A stretch of DNA of 10,407 bases from Conidiobolus incongruus B7586 (Eukaryota; Entomophthoromycota; Entomophthoromycetes; Entomophthorales; Conidiobolaceae): assembly GCA_000697335.1 (NCBI GenBank), contig JNEM01013817.1:1-10407 (forward strand). Reading direction: 5' to 3'. The position numbers and the translations under genes are program-made. The notes beneath the pieces were generated by a model. It ran no database searches. It was given only the letters and a program-made list of their open reading frames with translations, and was not told where the DNA came from. Every line of letters starts with the position of its first letter. The stretch's first letter is position 1. Shown here in pieces: positions 1-8,693 of the stretch.

Positions 1-1078
1 TATTAAAATACTTTTATTTTTTTATTTTTATAACTTAATTATAAATTCACCAAAATTATCTTAAATTTATAAATAACTTATAAAGATGATATTTTATCTA
101 AAGTTATGATATATTATTAAATTTGTGTTTTTAATGCTAAAAAGGATATTTTTTAAAATTAATCAAAATTTTAAAATTTAGTTTCTAATATTATTTTTTT
201 TATTTATTAATTAAATAAAAAATATATTAATATATACCTTTTTATTTTAATTTAAAATCTATTAAAATAGTTAAATATTAAATATATTAGAATATTATAT
301 ATACTCAAGTTTTAATTTAATTAATAAATATATAAAAATAAATCTCTTATAATTTGAAAAAAAGCTTAAAATAATTAAAATAATTATAGTTAAAATTATT
401 AAGATATTACTAAAAATCAGGGTTTTTATAATAAACACTTATAATTAATAAATCATAAATTCTTTTATATAATCATTTATTTAAAAATAAAATAAGATAT
501 TAGGTTAAATTAATCTTTTTTATAAATTTTAATAAATAATGATCTTAAATATAAGTGAATATTAATTATTATATTAAATTATAATGATATATTTTTTATT
601 TCAAAATTTAAAGGAAATTAATTAATAATAAACTTTATATTTTTGAATTATCAAAATTTTTAAATAGTATTTTTGATATAAATTCAAAATTTTTATTATT
701 TTATATGATAATTAAAAAATATATAAAATTAAAGCTATAAAAGATTTTTTATATAAAAATAACTAAAAAAGGTATTAAATTAAGAATATTCATATAAATA
801 TAGCTTATATAATTATAATTATTTTAAAAAATTAAAAAATTAACTTATAGAAAATAAATTTTTGTAAATAAATTAAATTGGTTTATAAAACTTCAAATTT
901 TAATCTACAATAGAAAAACTATTTTTTAAATATTAGAAGCTTGTTAAAAATATAAAAATACGTTATTAATAGCAAAAGAGAATATTAATTTTATAATGTT
1001 TATTAAATTTCATATTTTATGAATAATTTATTTATTTAATTTTAATTTCAAAATTGTATTATTACTTAATTTTTATAT
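1..1078 (+). mobile_element. Mariner-like DNA transposon, copy C, eroded, left end outside window
   Basis: The whole stretch aligns by eye, nearly collinearly, with copy A from about A position 5920 to its right end, an offset of roughly 5930. Landmarks shared with A include the block around 430-470 (counterpart of the first catalytic region), the block at 700-770 (counterpart of the HDN motif) and the block at 870-1000 after the transposase stop. The HDN aspartate codon GAT survives at 707-709 although the preceding His reads as Tyr. The first aspartate (near 450) and the third (near 811) now read as Asn. Stops are frequent and at least one base is missing relative to A, so no protein is made. 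The right terminus is placed at 1078, just before a TA at 1079-1080. About 230 bases of the 5' end lie outside the window. Its 3' end resembles copy E more than copy A, so I assign it to the older subfamily. Confidence 0.82.
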
Positions 1079-1752
1079 TAATAAAAGATAATGAGAGTAT
1101 TTAAATTAATTCATGAATCATATTTATTAAATTTTTTAACAGTTAAATAAAAGTGGATATTTTACCAATACACATTAAATATATAATATAATATCCTAAT
1201 AATTACAAAAATGCAATATGTAATTAAAGATAAAATTTGATAGGTATTTTCATAATTCTGAGTAATCCTATTTTGAGCAAAATAGAAAAAGATTTATCAA
1301 TTTTAAATGATTGGTGAATACATTAATGACTATTAAGAAAAGATCTTATTAGTACTTAATTCACTATCAGAACTAATGAATTTTACTAATATAGATAATA
1401 TTGAAACATAATGTGAACTACACAAAATAATTGTATATTCTCCAAAACTAACTTGGAATATTTTAAATAAGATATGCATTATTAGAAAATTTAAAAATAT
1501 CAATCTATTATATATATATATATATTTCATAAAAATTTTCGTATTTTGAGTATCAGCATTAATTAAAAAAATTGTAAAATGTAAAAATTTTACAGTATTC
1601 ACGGAATATCAATACAACATATACCCGATGTTCCAATCTTTATTGCCTTCACATTTTGGATTGAAATAACTATTACCAAATTAGTCGATTAAGTGTAATT
1701 AATAACGGATTATGATCATTTTTGGATATTTATGTATACAATCCGAAGAGCC
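1079..1752. other. Intergenic spacer with a TA microsatellite
   Basis: No gene or transposon was recognised here. A run of about nine TA units lies at 1508-1525. From about 1600 base composition becomes less AT-extreme, which fits the approach to the upstream region of the F-box gene. The 89-codon minus-strand open frame at 1333-1602 spans the TA run and has no recognisable motif, so I treat it as chance. Confidence 0.5.
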
Positions 1753-1764
1753 ATAAATATAAAA
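1753..1764 (+). promoter_or_regulatory. Possible TATA box of the F-box gene
   Basis: ATAAATATAAAA lies about 170 bases before the ATG at 1932. It sits in a less AT-rich stretch, where a TATA-like string is somewhat more meaningful than in the surrounding desert. In such AT-rich DNA the string could still be chance, and no transcript start can be confirmed from sequence. Confidence 0.25.
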
Positions 1765-1931
1765 ACTGAATTTATCAATATATAAGAAAGCTGAAAGCTA
1801 TGGATAAATTCTTGAGTTTCTATTATTTACTTTGTTTTTCAAAATTGATATTTTCATTGTCATTATTTACCTTTAAACTCGTGGTTAAACTTTTTGATGG
1901 TAATTGAATTCTTAATAATATCAAATATACA

Positions 1932-3440
1932 ATGAAAATTTTGGAGAGAATAACTTGGGCCAATCTTCCCAAAGAAGTCATTATGAAAATTTGCTTATAT
2001 ACAAAAGGACGGCTGCAATTACCTTTACGATTGATTAACAAACATTGGTTACATAGTATTGACCCAATAATATTTTCATCATTTTGGCAATTTAAGAGAG
2101 AACATCTAGATTATTTGATTAAAAAATATGGAAATCTACTACATTCTCTGTATAATGAATTTTCAAACAAGGACCATATTGAACAATTGATCAATCAATC
2201 TGCTTCAATTGAACAAATAATATGGATTAGTGGGAGAGGTGAATCAACTTTATTAAAATCAGCTATCACAGCTTTTAAGACTATTAAATTCATTTCGTTG
2301 ATTGAATTTGACCGGTACACTGCTGATCATACTGTATGGAATAACATTATTCAATCCATCTGTCAACTTCCACAGCTTCAAGTACTTGAATTCAATTACA
2401 TGTCACAAAAATTGCTACCATTATTGTCTAAATTACCCGAATTGACTATTAAACGTTTAAAATTGATCGGAGATTCTGATCATATAAATTCAATAATGGA
2501 TAATTTGAAAGGTATGCAAACAATCAAAGATTTGGAATGGGTGTTAACATATGAAAATGATGTTGATAAATCCACATCAAGATCATGCACTATTACTCCT
2601 AATAAAATCATCATGCAACGAGGTTTGAAGCATCTTAATCTCTCGATAACTGTCTATTCAGACGATCAGCAACCAATTGAACCAATTCTTGCATCCGAAC
2701 TACTCAAAGCATTTTCTAACCCAAATTTTTCTAAATTACAAACTTTAAAATGGTACCTTAAGTTCGCCACAAAAGTATCCAGATCATGTTTATTCCATTC
2801 AGCAATTCCCTCTCATACACACAAATGGATTAATTTGACCAGTTTAAGTCTCTTTTCAATTGATCGATATTTGATGACTTATATTATCCAGCATTGCCCT
2901 AATTTAGCCGAGATGAATATTCAATCACATTTGGTGGTACCCTATTATCAAGACCCAATGAGTTTACCGCCTCTATTCCAACTAAGGAAATTACTTTTTG
3001 CAGGATTTAGTATAAATCTCATTGACCATTATTCTGTTATGAGATACCTCTTCCCAAATATTGTGACATTAACTTTATGTGATCTTAGTGTCCAATCCGC
3101 AGACATATCGAAAGACGCCTACTATATACCTCTACTATTCCCATATCTCACGTCCTTGCACATGCAAAGTGCTGACTACCACTTCGATCGCCTTATCACC
3201 GATTTTGATGAACCTTTAAATTTGGAAGAGCTCTTCTTTTTAGTAACGTGTATTGAATCTTTCAATCAAATTAATTCCCTAGTTGACAAATGTCCAAATT
3301 TTAGAATCTTGTATATCCAAGGTAATCCTAGATTAACTAGAAGGGGGTTCGATTTCAAAGGTAGATTTATTCCGATTTATTCAGCTTGTAATCTATTGGG
3401 GATGGAACCTGAATTTTATATTATCAAACAAATTGAATAG
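1932..3440 (+). CDS. F-box protein with C-terminal leucine-rich-repeat-like region
   Basis: A single 502-residue exon. Residues about 8-52 match an F-box: the LPKEVIMKI core at 12-20 is followed by LRLINKHW at 32-39 and a hydrophobic end near 46-52. The rest has irregular leucine-rich-repeat (RNI-like) strands, for example LPQLQVLEF (146-154), GLKHLNLSI (231-239), NLTSLSLFS (301-309), CPNLAEMNI (322-330), FPNIVTLTL (374-382), FPYLTSLHM (403-411) and CPNFRILYI (454-462). F-box proteins generally bind Skp1 and bring substrates to SCF (Skp1-cullin-F-box) ubiquitin ligases through the C-terminal repeats; the substrate here is unknown. The start ATG has A at -3 and directly precedes the F-box. No signal peptide or membrane segment is visible. 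Frame and codon use are intact and base composition is clearly less AT-rich than the flanks, so the gene appears functional. It has no partner gene in the window. I cannot assign a named orthologue. Confidence 0.88.
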   Translation: MKILERITWANLPKEVIMKICLYTKGRLQLPLRLINKHWLHSIDPIIFSSFWQFKREHLDYLIKKYGNLLHSLYNEFSNKDHIEQLINQSASIEQIIWISGRGESTLLKSAITAFKTIKFISLIEFDRYTADHTVWNNIIQSICQLPQLQVLEFNYMSQKLLPLLSKLPELTIKRLKLIGDSDHINSIMDNLKGMQTIKDLEWVLTYENDVDKSTSRSCTITPNKIIMQRGLKHLNLSITVYSDDQQPIEPILASELLKAFSNPNFSKLQTLKWYLKFATKVSRSCLFHSAIPSHTHKWINLTSLSLFSIDRYLMTYIIQHCPNLAEMNIQSHLVVPYYQDPMSLPPLFQLRKLLFAGFSINLIDHYSVMRYLFPNIVTLTLCDLSVQSADISKDAYYIPLLFPYLTSLHMQSADYHFDRLITDFDEPLNLEELFFLVTCIESFNQINSLVDKCPNFRILYIQGNPRLTRRGFDFKGRFIPIYSACNLLGMEPEFYIIKQIE

Positions 3441-4527
3441 ATCAAGGACTCGAATTAATCGAAATAATAACAGTTAGTTTTAAATAAAATATTGATATAC
3501 GATCGAGCATCGTTGATTCTAGATTACGAAATTTATTACTCTCTTTTTGTTGATATTTTGTATTTTAAAACTCAATAATATCTCAATATCATTTTGAATT
3601 TTATATTCTAATTAATTTTAATAAAATTTCTATATTACAATTAATTAAAATTTCTAAATCCTATTGCAGAAAAACATTTAATACTACATTTATTATTTTA
3701 CATAACTTTTACTAATTTGATAAATTGATATTGCATGAATAATTGTATATATTAAAAATATATATAATGTAGTATCTTCTAATTAAAGTATTTCATAATT
3801 TAATTTTCATTATAAATTTATTCAATATAGTATTTTTCAGATTATAATCAAAATTCCATTAAAATGAAAAATTATTATTAATTTTATAAGATTAATTAAT
3901 ATAGTTTTCTGAAATCTAACTCATAATTTATAAAAATATATCCAAAAATTATTCTACTAACATTTTTTAAATATCCGATTCAGGATAAATAATACTTTTC
4001 TAAGTGTAAGGAAAAAATAAAATTAATTGACTATTATTTGCTAATATAGTATAATAAATTAATATACAATATTATTAATTTCTCATTATTACATATATAT
4101 TTTTATTATTCAATTTTCCCAAATTCCAGCTTTTTGGTTTAATTTTTCCTAAGTTATAACATTTATATCACACATTATTAATATTTTTGATTTTGTTAAT
4201 TTATATCAGTTATATAAGACTGATATTTAATCGTCAATAATGTTTTTTCTCATTTATAGATCATGGATAGTAATTTATCTTATTTATTTCTATTTCATTA
4301 GAAAATTCATATTTCATATTGGTTTTTGAATTATATATAGTACAAATTTAAAATAATCTCTAATTGACGATAATATTAATATACTTTTTATTATTTATAT
4401 AGTGATTGATTCCAAAATACGATAACCTTATCATGACTTATATTTATACCCCTCAGATTTTATCCATGATAATAGAGATATATTGTGATATAAAATTCTT
4501 CATTAATTTAAATTTATTATATAATTG
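3441..4527. other. AT-rich intergenic desert
   Basis: No coding potential, RNA gene or transposon alignment was found between the F-box gene and copy E. One perfect 8-base inverted repeat, ATATCAGT (4203-4210) and ACTGATAT (4219-4226), has an 8-base AT loop. It could be a remnant of a small inverted-repeat element, but there is no support beyond the hairpin itself. Confidence 0.5.
3483..3488 (+). promoter_or_regulatory. Candidate polyadenylation signal of the F-box gene
   Basis: AATAAA lies about 43 bases after the TAG stop, a reasonable place for 3'-end processing. A further AATAAA-like string occurs near 3620. In AT-rich DNA either could be chance. Confidence 0.3.
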
Positions 4528-5319
4528 ATATTATTAAAACAGAAATTAAGTAATGGTACAATTTTAAAATTAAAATTAAATAAAAATATTAATATATAAT
4601 TTATAAAGTTTATTACACAATATAAAAGTAATACTCTCTTTTATTATCAATAATTTTTTGTTATATTTTTGGCAATCCTCTAACACTTAAATTTTTTTAT
4701 TAAAGACTGAAATTAGATTTTTCTTAAACCTATTTATTTTGATTACAAGAGTTTTTTTGTTATAAGAATATTTTATAATTATTATAATAACTATAATAAG
4801 ATAGTTCTTAATTTAATAAATATATTAAATATGGTAATCTTTTTTAATTTTTTATAAACCTAACCTTTTATAATTTTAACTTTTTATAATTTATAATTAT
4901 AAAAAAATTTATAAATATTTTTAATTTATAATAAAAATATCAATTAAAAAATTATTTTATTTAAATAAACATATATAATTTAATTTTAATTAACTTATCT
5001 TTAAACATTATATAATATAACAATATAATATCATAATCTATTATAAAATATTTGTTTATTAGAGTATATAATAATAATTTAGTTATCTTAACTTAAGATT
5101 ATATTTTGTTTTTAAATAAAAGATCATGTAAAAGAATTTAAGATCTTTTAATTATAATAATTTATTAAAAAACCTTGGCTTTTAATTATATCTTAATAAA
5201 TTTTATTTAATTATAATTATTATGGCTTTATTTATAAATATTAATTAAATTATAAAATATTTATATTATATTTTTATTAATTAATTTAAGTATAAACTTT
5301 AGTATATATATTATACTTA

Positions 5320-5545
5320 TATACTAACCTACAAAAATAAGTCATAAAACCAAAAATATATATATTTTAATTAATAACTAAAACAATTATATATATTAGA
5401 TTAATTGAAACTATAATATATAATTAAGGTATATTATTTAATAATAAATAAATATATTTAGATATATTTAATAAATTATTAGCAAAAATATTAACCTTTA
5501 ATATTTAATTAAGGTAAGTTATAAATTTACAAGTTTTTGAGATAA
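5320..5545. repeat. Left terminal inverted repeat of element D, IR/DR type
   Basis: It pairs with 7975-8200 in inverted orientation over its full length, best at the outer end (about 5323-5355) and the inner end (about 5510-5540). Outer and inner ends share a direct motif, TAAGTCATAAA (outer, near 5338) and TAAGTTATAAA (inner, 5515-5525). This is the layout of the two transposase-binding repeats in Sleeping Beauty-like Tc1 transposons. The middle of the repeat is much more diverged. Confidence 0.8.
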
Positions 5546-5720
5546 AAGGATATATTTAACAATATATAACCATATTTATTTTGTTTCTTTACTAATATTT
5601 TATTTAATATTTTAAAGATATACTAAATTTTTTTTATTAGTATTATTATACTTAAATCCCTCTTTAAAAAAATCTACTTATATATTAATTAACTTAATAA
5701 AAAAAGTAAATCAACTTATA

Positions 5721-5757
5721 ATATTACCTTAAATTTAAAATAATGGGAAATTTTTTA
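5721..5757. repeat. Left terminal inverted repeat of copy A
   Basis: It starts ATATTAC and continues through a TAATGGGAAATTTTTT block. The reverse complement of 6996-7032 matches with two one-base gaps and several substitutions. The same terminus occurs at 10001-10037 (copy B) and, inverted and older, at 8657-8693 (copy E). Confidence 0.85.
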
Positions 5758-5900
5758 ATTTCTGATTTTTCAAATATATTATTAGTTTAAAATGAATAAA
5801 TATATACAAAGTTAATAGGAAATTATATATTTTTAATATATATATATTAGTTTTTTTGATTAAAAAATTAACTTTTTAAAATTGGTTGTTTAATTTAATC

Positions 5901-6842
5901 ATGTTTAAACCAAATAGTAATCATCAAAAGTTTTTTATTTTGGTATCAGTAAAACTTAACCATAAACCCTCTAAAATTATTTAAAATTTACAAGTAGCTT
6001 TTGGTAATAAAGTATTATCTAAATTAACAATTTATTGCTAGGTAAATTACTTTAAAGTTAAGAGAGAAACTATTCAAAACCTGTTAAAATCTAGAAGATT
6101 AACTTTAACTATTACTCTTTCAATTATAAATAGAGTGAAAAAATATATTGAAAAGCACCTTTTTATTTCAGCTAGAGAATTATCTAAGCACTTTAATATT
6201 AGTTTTACAAGTATTTTATATATTTTAAAGGTTAAACTAAAATTAATAAATAAAAATATATAATAGGTACCTTATAATTTAACTAAAGCTTAAAAAAAAG
6301 CTAGAGTAGCTATTGTTAAACAAAACTTATTGAAATATTACTAGAAGCCTAGAATTTTACAGTGAATAATTACAATTGATGAATCTTAAATTCCTATGTA
6401 TAATCCTTTACCAAAACACAAATCAAGATGCTAGATTAAGCTAAATTAACCCCCTCTACAAATCCCTTTAAATAAACATTTTGTTAATAAGCAAATGTTA
6501 ATTATTACAATAGATTATAATAGTATATGCTATTTTTATTTAGTTCCTGAAGGAAAATCAATTAATAGTAAACTATATATTGTTTTTTTAAATAAAAGTA
6601 TTTCTAATTAGTGTTCTCAATATAATTTAAGAAAACTTATTATTTTGCATAATAATTGCAAAATACATAAATCTAAAGCTGTAAAAAACTTTCTAATTAA
6701 AAATAACTGGAAAAAACTATCATATCTAGTATATTCCCCTGATTATAACCTATGTAATTATAATTGCTTTAAGCAATTAAAAAACCAGCTTACAGGAAAG
6801 AAAATTTCTACAGGAAAATTTAATTGGTTTGTGAAACATTAA
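5901..6842 (+). pseudogene. Mariner transposase pseudogene of copy A (D,D34D type)
   Basis: From ATG at 5901 to TAA at 6840-6842 the frame is continuous in length (313 codons, no net frameshift) but carries about eleven internal stops. All are readable as former CAA, CAG or TGG codons. The N-terminus has a helix-turn-helix like that of mariner transposases (GNxTLSKSTIYCW-like region near 6004-6060). The first catalytic Asp survives as GAT at 6378-6380 in a TIDES context, followed by a stop where mariner has Trp. The second, in the HDN motif, is AAT (Asn) at 6651-6653. The third, in YSPDYNLC-D-Y context, is AAT (Asn) at 6756-6758, with exactly 34 codons between them. Both losses are single G-to-A changes. 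The open piece at 6645-6842 (65 codons) is only the C-terminal third of this pseudogene, not a separate gene. Confidence 0.93.
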
Positions 6843-6995
6843 ATTTTAGTTTTTAATAAAAAGAATTGTTTTTTAAGTATTAGAAGTTTGTTAAAAGTAT
6901 AGTAAAAAGTTATTAATAATAAAAAAAACTATTAAATTTATATTATATATTTATTTTTATATATCATATATTCAAATGTTTATTTATTTTTAATT

Positions 6996-7032
6996 GCAAA
7001 AAATTCCTATTATTAAAAATACAGAGTAATAT
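6996..7032. repeat. Right terminal inverted repeat of copy A
   Basis: It ends GTAATAT directly before TA (7033-7034) and is the inverted partner of 5721-5757. Copy B keeps the less mutated version of the left partner, and against it the pairing with this right end is still imperfect, so part of the mismatch is original to the family. Confidence 0.83.
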
Positions 7033-7974
7033 TATTAGAATTACTAGTGTTAATTAGTTTACTATAGTTAAAGTTATTAAGAATAACAATAAAAATATAT
7101 TTAAACTTAAACTTAAGTATTTTAAAATTATAAATAAATATAATAAGAAGTATATTTATAAGTTAGTTAATATAAATAAATATAATACTATTATAAAAAT
7201 ATAACAAGAATTATAAAAATATATAAGAATATTAATTAACACTAATATTATTATATATGTTTTATATTAGTATAAATACTATTTATATCTTAAGAAAAAA
7301 CACCTTTAACTAAAAAAATCTTATTATAAAGCTAGATAAAAGTTTAAATATCATTATTAATATTAAACTAAAATTAATTAAAATAAGATTATTTAATTTA
7401 ATAAAACAAAAATATACTTTAGTAAATATAATAAAAAAATCAAATATTTTAGAAAAGATATAAAATGATTTTATAACTATTATGTTAATTTTACCTAAAA
7501 ATATAATAATAGGTTAATTATTATTTGGGGATATATATTATCTTTAAATGTAAAGTATCTTTATAAAATTAATAAGGGAATTAATATTAAAATATATTAA
7601 AGTATTTTAAACAATGAATTGAAAAAAACTATTAAATAATATAGGTTAAATAAATCTAATATTATTTTCTAATAAGATAATACTTTTTGCTATACTATAA
7701 CTTTTACTATTAAATAGCATAAAAATAATAAAATAATTGTTATATAGTAGTTTCTTTAATCTTTTAACTTTAACTTAATTAAATACCTTTAGGATTAGTT
7801 AAAAAAATTATTAAAGCTTTCCCCCAACAAAAGATTTAAATCAGCTTTAAGAATATGTTTAAGAAGTATAAAACAAGATTAACCCTTTTTAATATAAGAA
7901 ATTAATTGATTTTATACCCTACAAACTTAAAGAAGTTAGAAAAGTTAAAGGTAGATATACTAAGTTTTAATTTT

Positions 7975-8200
7975 TTTATCACCAAAAACCTATAAATTTA
8001 TAACTCACCTTAGGTAAAATTTAAGGGTTTATATTTTAGCTAATTAATAGCTAAATATCATCATTTAATGATATATATTATTAATATATATAATAAACTT
8101 TAATTATTTAATTTAAGTTTATTTCACTAAATATTAATTAAGTTATTAGTAAAAATATAAATGTTTTTGATTTTATAACTTATTTTTGTAGGTTAGTGTA
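7975..8200. repeat. Right terminal inverted repeat of element D
   Basis: Inverted partner of 5320-5545. It begins just after the transposase stop. The inner motif TAAATTTATAAC is at 7993-8004, 196 bases from the right end; the equivalent motif in the left repeat is 198 bases from the left end. The outer motif occupies about 8168-8195. The two arms therefore keep the same architecture despite heavy decay. Confidence 0.8.
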
Positions 8201-8574
8201 TAACTAAAATCAAAGTATCTTAATAATTTTTTAATTAAAATAAGAAGGTATCTATTAATTTTTTATTTTACAAATAATTAAAAAAATAAAAATTATAATT
8301 ATTTTTTTAGATTTTAATAAGATTTAAATAATTTCTGTTTTAATTTTAAAATAAGATATGTAGAAATAAATAATTGATTTGAATAAAACATCTTGTTTAA
8401 AAGCCACTTGTAAATTTTAAATAATTTTAATATAATTATGGTAAAGTTTTACTGGTATTAAAACAAAAAACTTATCATAATTATTATTTAATTTAAATAT
8501 AATTTAAATAATAAATTTTTAAAAAGATAATTCTTTAATTAAAAAACAATATATATTTATATATACTTTAAAAT

Positions 8575-8610
8575 TATTTATCTTGCTATTTATCTTGCTA
8601 TTTATTTTGC
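8575..8610. repeat. Three tandem copies of a 12-base unit inside copy E
   Basis: TATTTATCTTGC occurs at 8575-8586 and 8587-8598, and with one C-to-T change at 8599-8610. Copies A and B have a single related segment at this place in the mariner leader, so this is a local tandem expansion after insertion of E. No function is suggested. Confidence 0.85.
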
Positions 8611-8693
8611 ATATATTTTTTTCTAAAACTAATAATATATTTAAAAAATCATAAATTAAAAAATCTTCCTTATCTTTAATTTTTCAGTAATAT

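Larger units (their letters stand above)
5721..7032 (+). mobile_element. Mariner-like DNA transposon, copy A, complete but inactive
   Basis: Length is 1312 bp with TA on both sides (5719-5720 and 7033-7034), the standard Tc1/mariner target duplication. Terminal inverted repeats of about 36 bp begin ATATTAC and pair 5721-5757 with 6996-7032. It contains a 313-codon transposase frame (5901-6842) with about eleven internal stops. The first 407 bases align without gaps to copy B at an offset of 4280. It is inserted in element D and is the youngest of the three nested elements. Size, terminal repeats and the D,D34D spacing all fit the mariner family. Confidence 0.93.
5546..7970 (+). pseudogene. 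Tc1-like DD34E transposase pseudogene, interrupted by copy A
   Basis: The recognisable part runs from about 7286 to 7970; the N-terminal part should lie in 5546-5718 and after 7034 but is too decayed to place a start. In one frame, 7511-7543 reads like the GGSVMVWGCIS motif of Tc1 transposases with G-to-A and C-to-T changes (Trp-Gly at 7526-7531). The second catalytic Asp, in DNAPCHT-like context, is GAT at 7676-7678, preceded by two stops where CAA-CAA would give Gln-Gln. Exactly 34 codons intervene before the third residue at 7781-7783, which is AAA (Lys) instead of Glu, inside a WPxQSPDLNPIE-like block. The frame shifts near the run of five C at 7821-7825. The protein end, KGRYTKF then TAA at 7968-7970, lies in the new frame and matches the usual Tc1 C-terminus. 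The first Asp could not be placed with confidence (candidate block near 7418-7430). Stops are numerous. Confidence 0.82.
5320..8200 (+). mobile_element. Tc1-like DD34E transposon (element D) inserted in copy E and split by copy A
   Basis: Long imperfect terminal inverted repeats of about 226 bp (5320-5545 and 7975-8200) bound a degenerate Tc1-type transposase. The ends read TATACTAACC on the left and, on the complementary strand, TACACTAACC on the right. A TA at 5318-5319 and at 8201-8202 is the expected target duplication. Subtracting copy A and its TA leaves about 1567 bp, typical of Tc1-like elements of the inverted-repeat/direct-repeat (IR/DR) type. It lies in opposite orientation to its host, copy E. 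Because it interrupts E and is interrupted by A, its age lies between theirs. It is not mobile by its own protein. Confidence 0.87.
4528..8693 (-). mobile_element. Old mariner copy E, minus strand, split in two by element D
   Basis: The reverse complement of 8203-8693 aligns with the 5' third of copy A (terminus, leader and start of transposase). The reverse complement of 4528-5319 aligns with the remainder through the 3' terminus. The break falls at the same place in the mariner on both sides: text just left of 5320 and just right of 8200 joins to match the A region around 6210-6240. The right terminus reads GTAATAT (8687-8693) followed by TA; the left terminus reads ATATTAT (4528-4534) preceded by TG rather than TA. 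With D and its duplication removed the length is about 1283 bp, normal for mariner. The transposase frame is destroyed; the start ATG position of A corresponds to ATA here. It is the oldest layer of the stack and belongs with copy C by 3'-end similarity. Confidence 0.85.

Noticed and set aside
1333-1602. Minus-strand 89-codon open frame
   Set aside because: It spans a TA microsatellite and AT-rich spacer, has biased low-complexity content and no motif; open frames of this size by chance are unsurprising only where stops happen to be missing, and nothing else supports it.
1823-2041. Minus-strand 72-codon open frame
   Set aside because: It lies antisense over the start of the F-box gene and its leader and shows no domain.
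4203-4226. Perfect 8-base hairpin as a terminator or small transposon
   Set aside because: Short AT-rich hairpins are expected in this composition; no T-run logic applies in a nuclear genome and no flanking duplication or second copy was seen.
6645-6842. 65-codon open frame as a separate small gene
   Set aside because: It is in frame with, and collinear to, the mariner transposase of copy A and holds its HDN and third-Asp region; its first codon is TTG, not a real start.
5320-8200. Long terminal repeats of a retrotransposon
   Set aside because: The repeats are inverted rather than direct, the flanking duplication is TA, and the internal protein is a Tc1 transposase.
8575-8610. Short repeats as a CRISPR array
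   Set aside because: Units are contiguous with no spacers and arise inside a eukaryotic transposon.
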